Shown one piece after another: positions 5,335 to 12,411 of a DNA stretch of 13,034 nucleotides. Source of the DNA: JAHIYG01 sp041306075. GTDB taxonomy: Archaea; Altiarchaeota; Altiarchaeia; IMC4; SCGC-AAA252-I15. Positions within the stretch are counted from its first letter, which is position 1; the number at the start of each line of letters is the position of its first letter. The notes below the pieces were generated by a model, which was given only the letters and a program-made list of their open reading frames with translations, did no database searches and was not told the DNA's origin. Both the position numbers and the translations under genes were made by a program. Location: the NCBI GenBank assembly GCA_041306075.1, contig JBFYKH010000036.1:1-13034 (forward strand). The letters are read 5' to 3'.

Positions 5335-7023
5335 CTACATCCGCTCGGGAGAGTCTATCCCCAAGAGCCCGAGGCCGTCCTTTATGGTTTCCCGGGTCTT
5401 CTGGACCGTGAGGAGCCGCCTGTTCCTGACCCCCCCGGGAGCGTCCAGGACCTGGCATTTCATGTAGAAGCGGCTGTATGCGCCCGCCAGCTCCAGGAGG
5501 TAGGCTGCGACTAGGTCCGGCCTCAGGTGGGCTGCGGCGGCTTCGACGACGCCCTCGTACTCCAGGAGCTTGAGCACCAGCTTCTTCTCCTCGGCGTCGC
5601 TGATGGCGTGGTCTATGTCCGCGAGCCCCGCCAGGTCGGCTCCGCTCTTCTCCAGTATCCTGCAGCTTCTAGCGTGGGCGTACTGTATGTACGGGGCGGC
5701 CTCGCCTTCGAAGCTGAGCGCGTCCTCCCACCGGAACGTTATCTGCTTGTTCGGGGTCGTCTTGATTATGTGGAACCTCACGGCCCCGACTCCTATCATC
5801 TCCGCCGTCCCCTCGCCGCCAAGCTGCCGCTTCTTCGCCTCCGCCTCCGCCTTCGCCACTGCCTCGTCCAGTAGCTCGTCGGCGGCCGCTATCTCGCCCT
5901 TCCGGGTCGAGAACTTCATCCCCTCGAAGCTGACGAAGCTGAAGTGAACCGCCTCGATGGCGGCCTTCGCGCCGAGGACCCGCTCAAGGACGGCCTTCAG
6001 CTCCTGGAACTGCAGCTTATGGTCTTCGCCGAGGACGTTGATTATCCTGTCGCCGAGCAGTATCTTCTTCAGGTGGTATGCCAGGTCGCGGGTGAGGTAC
6101 ACGCTGGTGCCGTCGGCGCGGGCGAGGACGGTCATGCCGCCCCGCTTCTGGAGGCCGTACGACGACAGGTCGAGGCCCTCCCCGACCTCGCTCTTCAGGT
6201 AGTGGCTGCTCATCCGGACCTTGCCCAGCACACGGTCCACTGAGCCGTCGTTGAGGCCGTCGCTCTCGTAGTCGAAGACGTCGAATACCGCGTTCAGCCG
6301 CCTGAACGTCTCGAGCTGGCCCCTGAGGCAGCGCCTCGCGGTGCCGGTTATCGACTCGAGCGATGCCTTGTCCCCGGATTCCGCGGCCTGTATGAGCTTC
6401 TGCACCTTCCCCTGGAAGGCGAGGTCCTCCTCGTAGAGCCGGTTCGCCTTCACGTAGGTGAAGAAGACTTGGAAGTCCTCCCTGCCGGCGTGGGCCCTGT
6501 ATTTCTCCGTCAGTTCCTGGTCTGGCTCCAGGCCGTCGGCCAGGCCCGCCGCGATTATGGCGACCTGCTTGCCTATGTCGTTGACGTAGTAGTGGGTCTC
6601 CACTTCGTGGCCTGAGCGGACGAGTATCCGCCTCAGGCAGTCGCCTATCACGGTGTTCCTTATCCTGCCGACGTGGACCGGCCCCGTCGGGTTCACGGAC
6701 GTGTGCTCGAGCACTATCCTCCCCGGCTTCTTCGCGGGCTTTCGCGCCGGCCGCATGAGCATCCTCGACAGCTCCGAGGGGTCGAGTGTGAAGTTCACGT
6801 AGCCGGCTTCGGCCTTCACCGATGAGATGATGCCGCCAGGAGGTATCTTCGCGGCTATCTCCTCCGCTATGGCGGCGGGGCTTCGCCCCAGCTTCTTCGC
6901 GAGCTTGTAGGCGACCGGGCACCCCAGGTCCGCGACCGGGGAGTCCTTCAGGTCCTCGCCGGACAGCGTCTCCCCGGACGCCGACTCGAGCTTCGACAGG
7001 AGGCACTCGCGTATTTCGTCCAC
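5335..7023 (-). CDS. argS: Arginyl-tRNA synthetase
   Basis: A 562-residue class I synthetase that charges tRNA-Arg. The N-terminal Add-1 type tRNA-binding domain spans about residues 1-85 (ending AGYVNFTL). The HIGH motif appears as HVGR at 117-120 within TSVNPTGPVHVGRIRN, followed by YVNDIGKQ (146-153). The catalytic core continues through TSVYLTRDLAYHL (306-318) and VLGEDHKLQF (330-339). The KMSKS counterpart is KFSTRKG at 370-376, the usual ArgRS form with the second residue Phe instead of Met. The helical anticodon-binding DALR domain (about 440-562) begins at YIQYAHARSCRIL and ends LGLLGIDSPERM, the typical terminus. The length is normal. The start is GTG at 7023, with a TATA box 25 nt upstream, so the transcript is probably leaderless. 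It is divergent from the giant TPR gene over 61 nt. Confidence 0.97.
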   Translation of the reverse strand: MDEIRECLLSKLESASGETLSGEDLKDSPVADLGCPVAYKLAKKLGRSPAAIAEEIAAKIPPGGIISSVKAEAGYVNFTLDPSELSRMLMRPARKPAKKPGRIVLEHTSVNPTGPVHVGRIRNTVIGDCLRRILVRSGHEVETHYYVNDIGKQVAIIAAGLADGLEPDQELTEKYRAHAGREDFQVFFTYVKANRLYEEDLAFQGKVQKLIQAAESGDKASLESITGTARRCLRGQLETFRRLNAVFDVFDYESDGLNDGSVDRVLGKVRMSSHYLKSEVGEGLDLSSYGLQKRGGMTVLARADGTSVYLTRDLAYHLKKILLGDRIINVLGEDHKLQFQELKAVLERVLGAKAAIEAVHFSFVSFEGMKFSTRKGEIAAADELLDEAVAKAEAEAKKRQLGGEGTAEMIGVGAVRFHIIKTTPNKQITFRWEDALSFEGEAAPYIQYAHARSCRILEKSGADLAGLADIDHAISDAEEKKLVLKLLEYEGVVEAAAAHLRPDLVAAYLLELAGAYSRFYMKCQVLDAPGGVRNRRLLTVQKTRETIKDGLGLLGIDSPERM

Positions 7024-7044
7024 GACTATAATATTCTGCGGGAA

Positions 7045-7053
7045 GTATATAAC
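7045..7053 (-). promoter_or_regulatory. TATA box for argS
   Basis: On the minus strand GTTATATAC is centred about 25 nt before the argS GTG at 7023, consistent with a leaderless transcript and with the GTG start. It lies 8-10 nt from the plus-strand box at 7056-7062, so the divergent promoters nearly overlap. Confidence 0.6.
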
Positions 7054-7055
7054 GG

Positions 7056-7062
7056 CTTAAAG
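7056..7062 (+). promoter_or_regulatory. TATA box for the giant TPR gene
   Basis: CTTAAAG is centred 26 nt before the ATG at 7085. The same CTTAAA(A)G core recurs at 12373-12380 and, on the minus strand, at 5324-5330. A leaderless start is inferred. The TATATA at 7046-7051 could serve as an alternative with a leader of about 10 nt. Confidence 0.5.
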
Positions 7063-7084
7063 GCAATACGTTAGGGGCTAAAGG

Positions 7085-10000
7085 ATGGATATTCTCGGCG
7101 GCGCGAAACGCGAAATCCTGCACATGCAGGCTGAACGCAACTTCAACGGCGGAAGATACAAGGAAGCCGCCGAACAGTACGCCAGGCTCTTCGAGATGGT
7201 CCTCGAATCCCAGGACGACGCCCTCCTTGCGAAATACGACGAGAGGCTCGGTGACTGCTACGAGAAGATGGACCACCACGGCCACCGGGAGAGGGTGACC
7301 GACCACAAGAAGGCCGCGGAACACTACGTGAAGGCGGCGAACCGGTACCGGAAGCTCCAGGAGTACGAGAAGGCGGGGGTCGTCTACGAGCGTGGGGCGA
7401 AGGCCTTCGAGGAGTTCGACGACTTCAAGGAGGCGGCCGAGTTCTACAGGGAGTCGGCCATAATGTTCATAGACGTCAACGACTTCGTCAACGCGAGCTA
7501 CGCGTACAACGCCGCCGCGGCGTACTACGAGAAGGACGGGGAGTACGAGAAGGCCGCGAAGATATACAAGGACGCCGCCATATGCGACATGAAGGTGCAC
7601 GACACCGCGAGCGCGAGCCTGAGCTTCAAGAAGGCGGCCGGAAGCTACGAGAAGGCCAAGGCCTGGGAAAAGGCCATCGACGCGTACGCCGGGTCCATAG
7701 GGATAGACACCATAAACAGGCAGTACCTCGACGTCGCTGACACGTACGAGAAGATGGGCGCATGCTACTGGGAGTTGAACGACTCCAGCAACACAGTGTA
7801 CTACAACCTCAAGTCGGGGGAACTGAGGATGAATAACGACGACCTGAAGGACGCCGGCATAAACCACCGGAAGGTCGGCGACGTCTACAACGCCTCCGGC
7901 GACTACGACAAGGCGGTCGGATACTACCTGAGTTCCGCGAAGATATTCTTCAAGGCCAACAGCCCCTCCCAGGAGGCTGTTTCGTTCGCGAGGGCGGGGA
8001 AAAGCTATGAGGCGAAGGGCGAGTACGAGAACTCCGGCAACCAGCACCTCGAGGCTGGCAAGGCGAACAGGCTGGCCGGCAACGAGGCCTTGGCCGTCGA
8101 CGGATACGTCAGCGCGGCCGAGATGCACCTGAAGGCGGCAGCGCAGGGCAAGGACAGGAGGGACGCCGCCAGGCTCCACATGAAGGCGGCGCTCGCATAC
8201 AGCGAGGTGAAGTACTACGAGCGGGCGGCGGACGCGTACAACAACCACGCGAAGCTCCTCTGGGCCGCCGGCGACAGGGACGCCGCCATCGCCGGGTGGA
8301 AGAAGGCCGCGGAGGAGTACGTGAAGGGGGGTAGGGTGTGGGAGGCCGCGGAAGCCTATGTCTGCCAGGAGGACTACGGCAGGGGGGCCGAACTGTACGA
8401 CGCGTACGCCAACGAGCTCGTCAAGAAGAAGGACGCCTACGGGATAGCGCTCGGCTCCATGGAGGCTGGCAACTGCTACCGGAGGCTCGGCAACGAGAGC
8501 GTGATGAAGGCCAGGCTCGACAAGGCGATAGCGCAGTTCTGGAAGACCATCGACGAGAACAAGGCGAAGGGGGACTCGAAGGACGCGCTCATCCTCCTCG
8601 GGGACGCCTACAGGAAGACCGGCGAATGCGACCAGATGCTCTGGGAGTACCAGAGGGCCCTCGACCACTACGCCAAGGCGGAGGGCTACTACGAGAAGGC
8701 TGGCGAAGCGGACAGGCTCAGGCTCGCGAAGGGCCTGAGGCTGAAGGCCGAGGCCATCAAGGCGATAGACCACGGATACTACCCGAAGGCGGACGAACTG
8801 CTGGCACAGGCCAAGGAGCTCCTGGACGCGGCGATAGAGGCGGGGGGATGGAAGAAGGAGTATGCGAAGATACTCTCCGAGAACTCGGCGGAGGCCGCCG
8901 ACCTCAGGGAGAAGATTAGGCTGAAGCCGGAGATAATACTGGACATAGACAGGTACTCGTACACGTTCGCGAACATACCGATAATACTCAACATAACGCT
9001 CACGAACAACGGGAAGTACACGATGAGGAGCATCACGTTCCTCGAGCACCTCCCCGACGAGATAAAGCTCCTGCGCCTCCCCGACTCCGTGCCCGAGGTG
9101 GAGCCCGCCGGAGCCCTGACCACCCACGTGGAGCTCACCCCCCTCAAGACCGGCCTCTACATGATGCGGCCGATAGAGGTCTATTACGAGGACCAGAAGG
9201 CGCACAAGTACGTGAAGGCGTGCAACGACATGAGCCTCGAGGTCGTCGAGCGGCCGCCGACGGACTACAAGAACTACGTGAAGGCCCTTGAGGTGTTCAA
9301 GAAGTACTCCGAGACGCAGGAGGCCAACCGGAACTGGTTCCAGGGGGGCGACGGATACAGGCAGATGGCGGAGGTCTACGGGAGGTTCAGGAGCGACGAC
9401 GCGCTCAGGGGATACTACGCCAAGTCGGTGGCGAACTACATGAAGTATGCCGAGGAGCGCGACGCGGACTCGAAGACCCAGGATAAGACGCTCCTGAAGA
9501 GGCTTGCGGACGCCCTTTGGTGGGCCGCCGAGGGCATGAGGAACACTGACCTGCTGGAGGAGGCGTCGGAGACGTATGAGCGGACGGTCCCGCTCTACCA
9601 GGCCTGCAGGGCCGACAACCTGGCAGCCCGCTCAAGAGCATTCAAGCTTAAGGCGGACGGCGTCAGGGCCATCAAGACCGGCGACTACGGGAAGGCGGAG
9701 ACTAAGCTCACGGAGTCGCTCGGCATGTTCGACGAGGTCGTGAAGTCCGGAGGCTACGACGAGGAGGGGCTCGCATTCCTCCAGAGGAACGAGGACGAGG
9801 CGAGGAAGCTCCTTGCGGACGTGATGTCCAAGCCGGACGTGAGGGTGGATGTGTCATGCCAGCCGGAAGCCGAGGTCGGGGAGTCCGTCACTGTAAAAGC
9901 CGTCGTGAAGAACCCGCTCGGCTTCGACATAAGGCGCGTGAAGGCCGTGCCCAACGTGCCGGCCGGGCTCGAGCTCGAGGACACGCCCCCCGTCATCACT

Positions 10001-12364
10001 GCGATAAAGTCCGGAGGAACCGCGGAAGTCTCCTTCAGGTTCAAGGTGGTGAAGCCGGGTGAGTACGGGTTCAGCCCCCTGGAAGTCACGTACATAGACG
10101 ACCGGGACAGGAACTACATGAGATCGAGCGGCGAAGCCTACTTCAAGACCACGGGCTACAGGGCGGCCCAGAAGGCAGATGTTCCGGCCGACGCCGCAGT
10201 GAAGAGGAAGGACGACGTGTCGCTCGAGGCGGACAGATACACCAACACCTTCGCGGGCACCCCGGTCCTCATCAACGTGACCCTCTCCAACAACGCCGAT
10301 TACAACGTGAAGGGCGTGACATTCCTGCAGCACATACCAGACCACATGAACCTGGGCAGGCTCCCGGAGCCGATAAACCAGCTTCAGCCCGGGGAGTCTA
10401 GGAAGCTTTCAGTGGAGGTGACGCCCACCAGGAACGGCCTCCACATAATAAGGCCGGTGGAAGTCTACTACGAGGACCCGGCAGGCAGGAGGTACGTGAA
10501 GGCGAGCACCGAGATGAGCCTGGAGGTCATGGAAAAGCCGCCGGCCGACTACAAGAACTACCAGGCCGCGGTCGACAGCTACAGGAAGTACGCGCAGACG
10601 CAGGAGACGAACCGGAACTGGTTCCAGGCCGGCGACGGATACAGGCAGATGGCCGAAGCCTACGGGAAGTTCAGGAGCGACGACGCCCTCAGGGGCTACC
10701 ACATGAAGGCGGTGGAGAACTACGGGAGGTACGCCGCCGAGACCGAGGCCCAGGACGAATCGACGCTGAAGAGGCTCGCCGACGCCAGATGGTGGATTGG
10801 CCTCGCGCTCACGGAGACCCAGGACCTGAGGGGGGCGGTAGAATCGTTCAACGCCGCCTCCGAAGCCTACAGGCGCTCGGGGCAGGAGAGCCTGGCGAAG
10901 AAGGCCGACGCCATGTCCAGGAAGAACGAGGGCACCATGGTCCTGAAGACCGGAGACCTAGCCCTCGCAGAGGCGAGGCTGAACGAGGCCCTCAAGCTCC
11001 TGGTGGAGGTCTCAAAGGCCGGCGGATTCGACGAGGACGGCTTAAGGTTCCTGCAGAGGAGCGAGGCGGACGTGCGGGCCACCCTCGACAAGATGAAGAC
11101 GACACCCGGCATACAGGTCACGGTGGCCGGCCCGGGCGCGGCGTCCGCCGGGGAGGCCGCGACCTACCAGGTCACCGTCAGGAACCCCCTGAACGAGCAG
11201 GTATTGGACGTCAAGCCCATGATCAAGCCGCCCGACGGACTCGAGATAGTCGAGAACACGAGGAATATCGGGGAACTGCCAGCCGGAGGCTCGGGCCTCG
11301 CGGAATTCAAGCTCAGGGCGAAGAGGCCCGGGACGTACAGGTTCATACCAGTGGAAGTCAGCTACACCGACCTCAGGGGGAAGACTTACATGAGGGGTTG
11401 CAACGAGGTGACGCTGAACGTCGCGGCACAGGAGGCGGGGGGGCAGGAGGGGTGGAAGGGCACCCCGTCCGTGAGCCTCGAGTTCCCGGGGCCTTATGAC
11501 GTCAAGGCCGGGGAGGACGCTGAAATCGAAGGGGTGCTCGCTAACGAAGGCGAAGCCCCGGCCGCAGGCATCCGGTTCATGGGCGCCGGAGGGGACGTCG
11601 AGGTCATCGAGGCCCCGGAGCCCGTCGAACATATGCCCCCCAAGGGCAGGGTGGCGGTGAAGGCGACGGTGAGGGTGCCGAGGGGGGGAACCTACAAGGC
11701 CAAGCTCATAGAGTTCTTCTACAAGGACCAGCAGGGGAGGAGGTTCTTCAAATCCAGCGGGGAGACGACTTTCAGGGCGCTCGGGCAGGCCTTGCCCGAG
11801 CCGAATACCCATGCCCCGGACGTCATGTCTAAGCTCATCGCCGGCACCCGGGGCGTCCCCGAAGGCAAGATAACCCTGGTAGTCTCCAAGAGCGAGAACC
11901 ACGGGGATGCGGCATTAGGAATGCTCGACATACTGGCCAGACAGCGGGGAATAGGGGGCGTCTACCTGAGCGTTACGCAGCCCTACGAGGTGGTGAAGGC
12001 GTCTTCCGGGGCCAAGGACGTCTACTACATAGACTGCATAAGCCGGATGGCCGGCAAGGGCGTGCCTGAGAAATCCGACGACGTGTTCTTCGTCGAGAAC
12101 CCGAGCAGCCTCGAGGAGATGAGCCTGTACCTCGACCGGCTCCTCGTAAAGGTGAAGTCCGAGAAGAAGTTCATCTTCATCGACTCGCTGTCAAGCCTCC
12201 TCATATACAACACCGACAAGAGCGTGAAGGAGTTCACCCACTACATGATAAACAAGATAAGGCTGGAGAACCTCACGGGAGTCATACTGTCCATCGAGAA
12301 GAGGGAGGCCGAGGACATCATAAGGACCATATCGCCGATGTGCGACACCGAGATAAGGCTCTGA
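7085..12364 (+). CDS. Giant SNAP/TPR - beta-sandwich - degenerate KaiC/RecA-like protein
   Basis: A 1759-residue protein of unknown function. Residues 1-612 are helical repeats. From about residue 94 the helices recur every 20 residues (EY94, DF114, DF134, EY154, W194), a 40-residue pair like alpha-SNAP rather than canonical 34-residue TPR. Then come a beta-sandwich (about 614-722), helical segment (726-912), beta-sandwich (916-1025), beta-sandwich (1043-1153), helical segment (1154-1340), and two more beta domains (1344-1448, 1460-1567). The beta domains resemble CARDB/NEW3-type Ig-like folds (TLTNNGKYTMRSITFLEHLP; VVKNPLGFDIRRVKAVP). Residues 1577-1759 resemble the second half of RecA/KaiC-like ATPases: Walker B-like FIFIDSLSSLLIYN at 1696-1709, but no Walker A where expected (VVSKSENHGDA, 1599-1609). 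No signal peptide or membrane segment is visible, so it is probably a cytosolic scaffold. MoxR lies 47 nt downstream and may work with it. The domain reading is inference from sequence patterns. Confidence 0.85.
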   Translation: MDILGGAKREILHMQAERNFNGGRYKEAAEQYARLFEMVLESQDDALLAKYDERLGDCYEKMDHHGHRERVTDHKKAAEHYVKAANRYRKLQEYEKAGVVYERGAKAFEEFDDFKEAAEFYRESAIMFIDVNDFVNASYAYNAAAAYYEKDGEYEKAAKIYKDAAICDMKVHDTASASLSFKKAAGSYEKAKAWEKAIDAYAGSIGIDTINRQYLDVADTYEKMGACYWELNDSSNTVYYNLKSGELRMNNDDLKDAGINHRKVGDVYNASGDYDKAVGYYLSSAKIFFKANSPSQEAVSFARAGKSYEAKGEYENSGNQHLEAGKANRLAGNEALAVDGYVSAAEMHLKAAAQGKDRRDAARLHMKAALAYSEVKYYERAADAYNNHAKLLWAAGDRDAAIAGWKKAAEEYVKGGRVWEAAEAYVCQEDYGRGAELYDAYANELVKKKDAYGIALGSMEAGNCYRRLGNESVMKARLDKAIAQFWKTIDENKAKGDSKDALILLGDAYRKTGECDQMLWEYQRALDHYAKAEGYYEKAGEADRLRLAKGLRLKAEAIKAIDHGYYPKADELLAQAKELLDAAIEAGGWKKEYAKILSENSAEAADLREKIRLKPEIILDIDRYSYTFANIPIILNITLTNNGKYTMRSITFLEHLPDEIKLLRLPDSVPEVEPAGALTTHVELTPLKTGLYMMRPIEVYYEDQKAHKYVKACNDMSLEVVERPPTDYKNYVKALEVFKKYSETQEANRNWFQGGDGYRQMAEVYGRFRSDDALRGYYAKSVANYMKYAEERDADSKTQDKTLLKRLADALWWAAEGMRNTDLLEEASETYERTVPLYQACRADNLAARSRAFKLKADGVRAIKTGDYGKAETKLTESLGMFDEVVKSGGYDEEGLAFLQRNEDEARKLLADVMSKPDVRVDVSCQPEAEVGESVTVKAVVKNPLGFDIRRVKAVPNVPAGLELEDTPPVITAIKSGGTAEVSFRFKVVKPGEYGFSPLEVTYIDDRDRNYMRSSGEAYFKTTGYRAAQKADVPADAAVKRKDDVSLEADRYTNTFAGTPVLINVTLSNNADYNVKGVTFLQHIPDHMNLGRLPEPINQLQPGESRKLSVEVTPTRNGLHIIRPVEVYYEDPAGRRYVKASTEMSLEVMEKPPADYKNYQAAVDSYRKYAQTQETNRNWFQAGDGYRQMAEAYGKFRSDDALRGYHMKAVENYGRYAAETEAQDESTLKRLADARWWIGLALTETQDLRGAVESFNAASEAYRRSGQESLAKKADAMSRKNEGTMVLKTGDLALAEARLNEALKLLVEVSKAGGFDEDGLRFLQRSEADVRATLDKMKTTPGIQVTVAGPGAASAGEAATYQVTVRNPLNEQVLDVKPMIKPPDGLEIVENTRNIGELPAGGSGLAEFKLRAKRPGTYRFIPVEVSYTDLRGKTYMRGCNEVTLNVAAQEAGGQEGWKGTPSVSLEFPGPYDVKAGEDAEIEGVLANEGEAPAAGIRFMGAGGDVEVIEAPEPVEHMPPKGRVAVKATVRVPRGGTYKAKLIEFFYKDQQGRRFFKSSGETTFRALGQALPEPNTHAPDVMSKLIAGTRGVPEGKITLVVSKSENHGDAALGMLDILARQRGIGGVYLSVTQPYEVVKASSGAKDVYYIDCISRMAGKGVPEKSDDVFFVENPSSLEEMSLYLDRLLVKVKSEKKFIFIDSLSSLLIYNTDKSVKEFTHYMINKIRLENLTGVILSIEKREAEDIIRTISPMCDTEIRL
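8930..10170 (+). repeat. Internal tandem module, copy 1
   Basis: Encodes a beta-sandwich, a helical segment and a second beta-sandwich (residues about 616-1029). Landmark motifs are DRYSYTF, NRNWFQGGDGYRQMAE, FRSDDALRGY, FLQR and a YIDDRDRNYMRSS strand. Each has a counterpart in copy 2 in the same order. The spacing to copy 2 is exactly 1284 nt at DRY and at NRNWFQ, and 1272 nt at the GG(Y/F)DE and Y(I/T)D landmarks, so only a four-residue net change separates the copies. Confidence 0.85.
10214..11432 (+). repeat. Internal tandem module, copy 2
   Basis: The second copy of the beta-helical-beta module (residues about 1044-1450), with landmarks DRYTNTF, NRNWFQAGDGYRQMAE, FRSDDALRGY, FLQR and YTDLRGKTYMRG. 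The blocks around NRNWFQ and FRSDDALRGY are nearly identical to copy 1, while the second beta domain has diverged more. This suggests an in-frame duplication followed by stronger constraint on the start of the helical segment. Confidence 0.85.
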
Positions 12365-12372
12365 AACGGCCG

Positions 12373-12380
12373 CTTAAAAG
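12373..12380 (+). promoter_or_regulatory. TATA-like box upstream of moxR
   Basis: CTTAAAAG matches the box before the giant gene but lies about 36 nt before the moxR ATG (12412), implying a leader of about 10 nt rather than a leaderless start. A nearer AT stretch, TAATATAAT (12391-12399), is too close to the ATG to be a normal TATA box. Co-transcription with the giant gene remains possible. Confidence 0.4.
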
Positions 12381-12411
12381 GCGAAAAAGGTAATATAATG
12401 CTCGATACAGG

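Noticed and set aside
5303..5458. N-terminal extension of the 12-Cys protein to an upstream in-frame start at 5458
   Set aside because: The extra 52 codons lie within the argS C-terminus and are out of frame with it. The ATG at 5302 has a TATA box at the right distance and gives a compact zinc protein.
6017..9205. A 1062-codon open frame on the minus strand, spanning much of argS and antisense to the giant gene
   Set aside because: The translation is Leu/Val/Arg-rich without domains, and it changes to Arg/Pro/Gly-rich over argS. It overlaps two well-supported genes. Long stop-free antisense frames are expected from GC-rich genes that favour codons such as AAG, GAG, GAC and TAC.
10789..11499. 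A 236-codon plus-strand frame inside the giant gene
   Set aside because: Low-complexity Arg/Gly/Pro/Glu translation typical of an out-of-frame reading of GC-rich coding DNA. The main frame is clearly the real one, with repeats and domains.
11599..11640. Purine-rich and G-rich runs in the beta-domain region as possible regulatory or structured DNA
   Set aside because: They translate as Gly-rich turns of the beta domain (GAGGDVEV and neighbours) and fit the general codon bias. No independent signal is seen.
11042..11902. A 286-codon minus-strand frame opposite the beta-domain region
   Set aside because: Leu/Val/Gly/Pro-rich shadow with no start signal and no recognisable motif.
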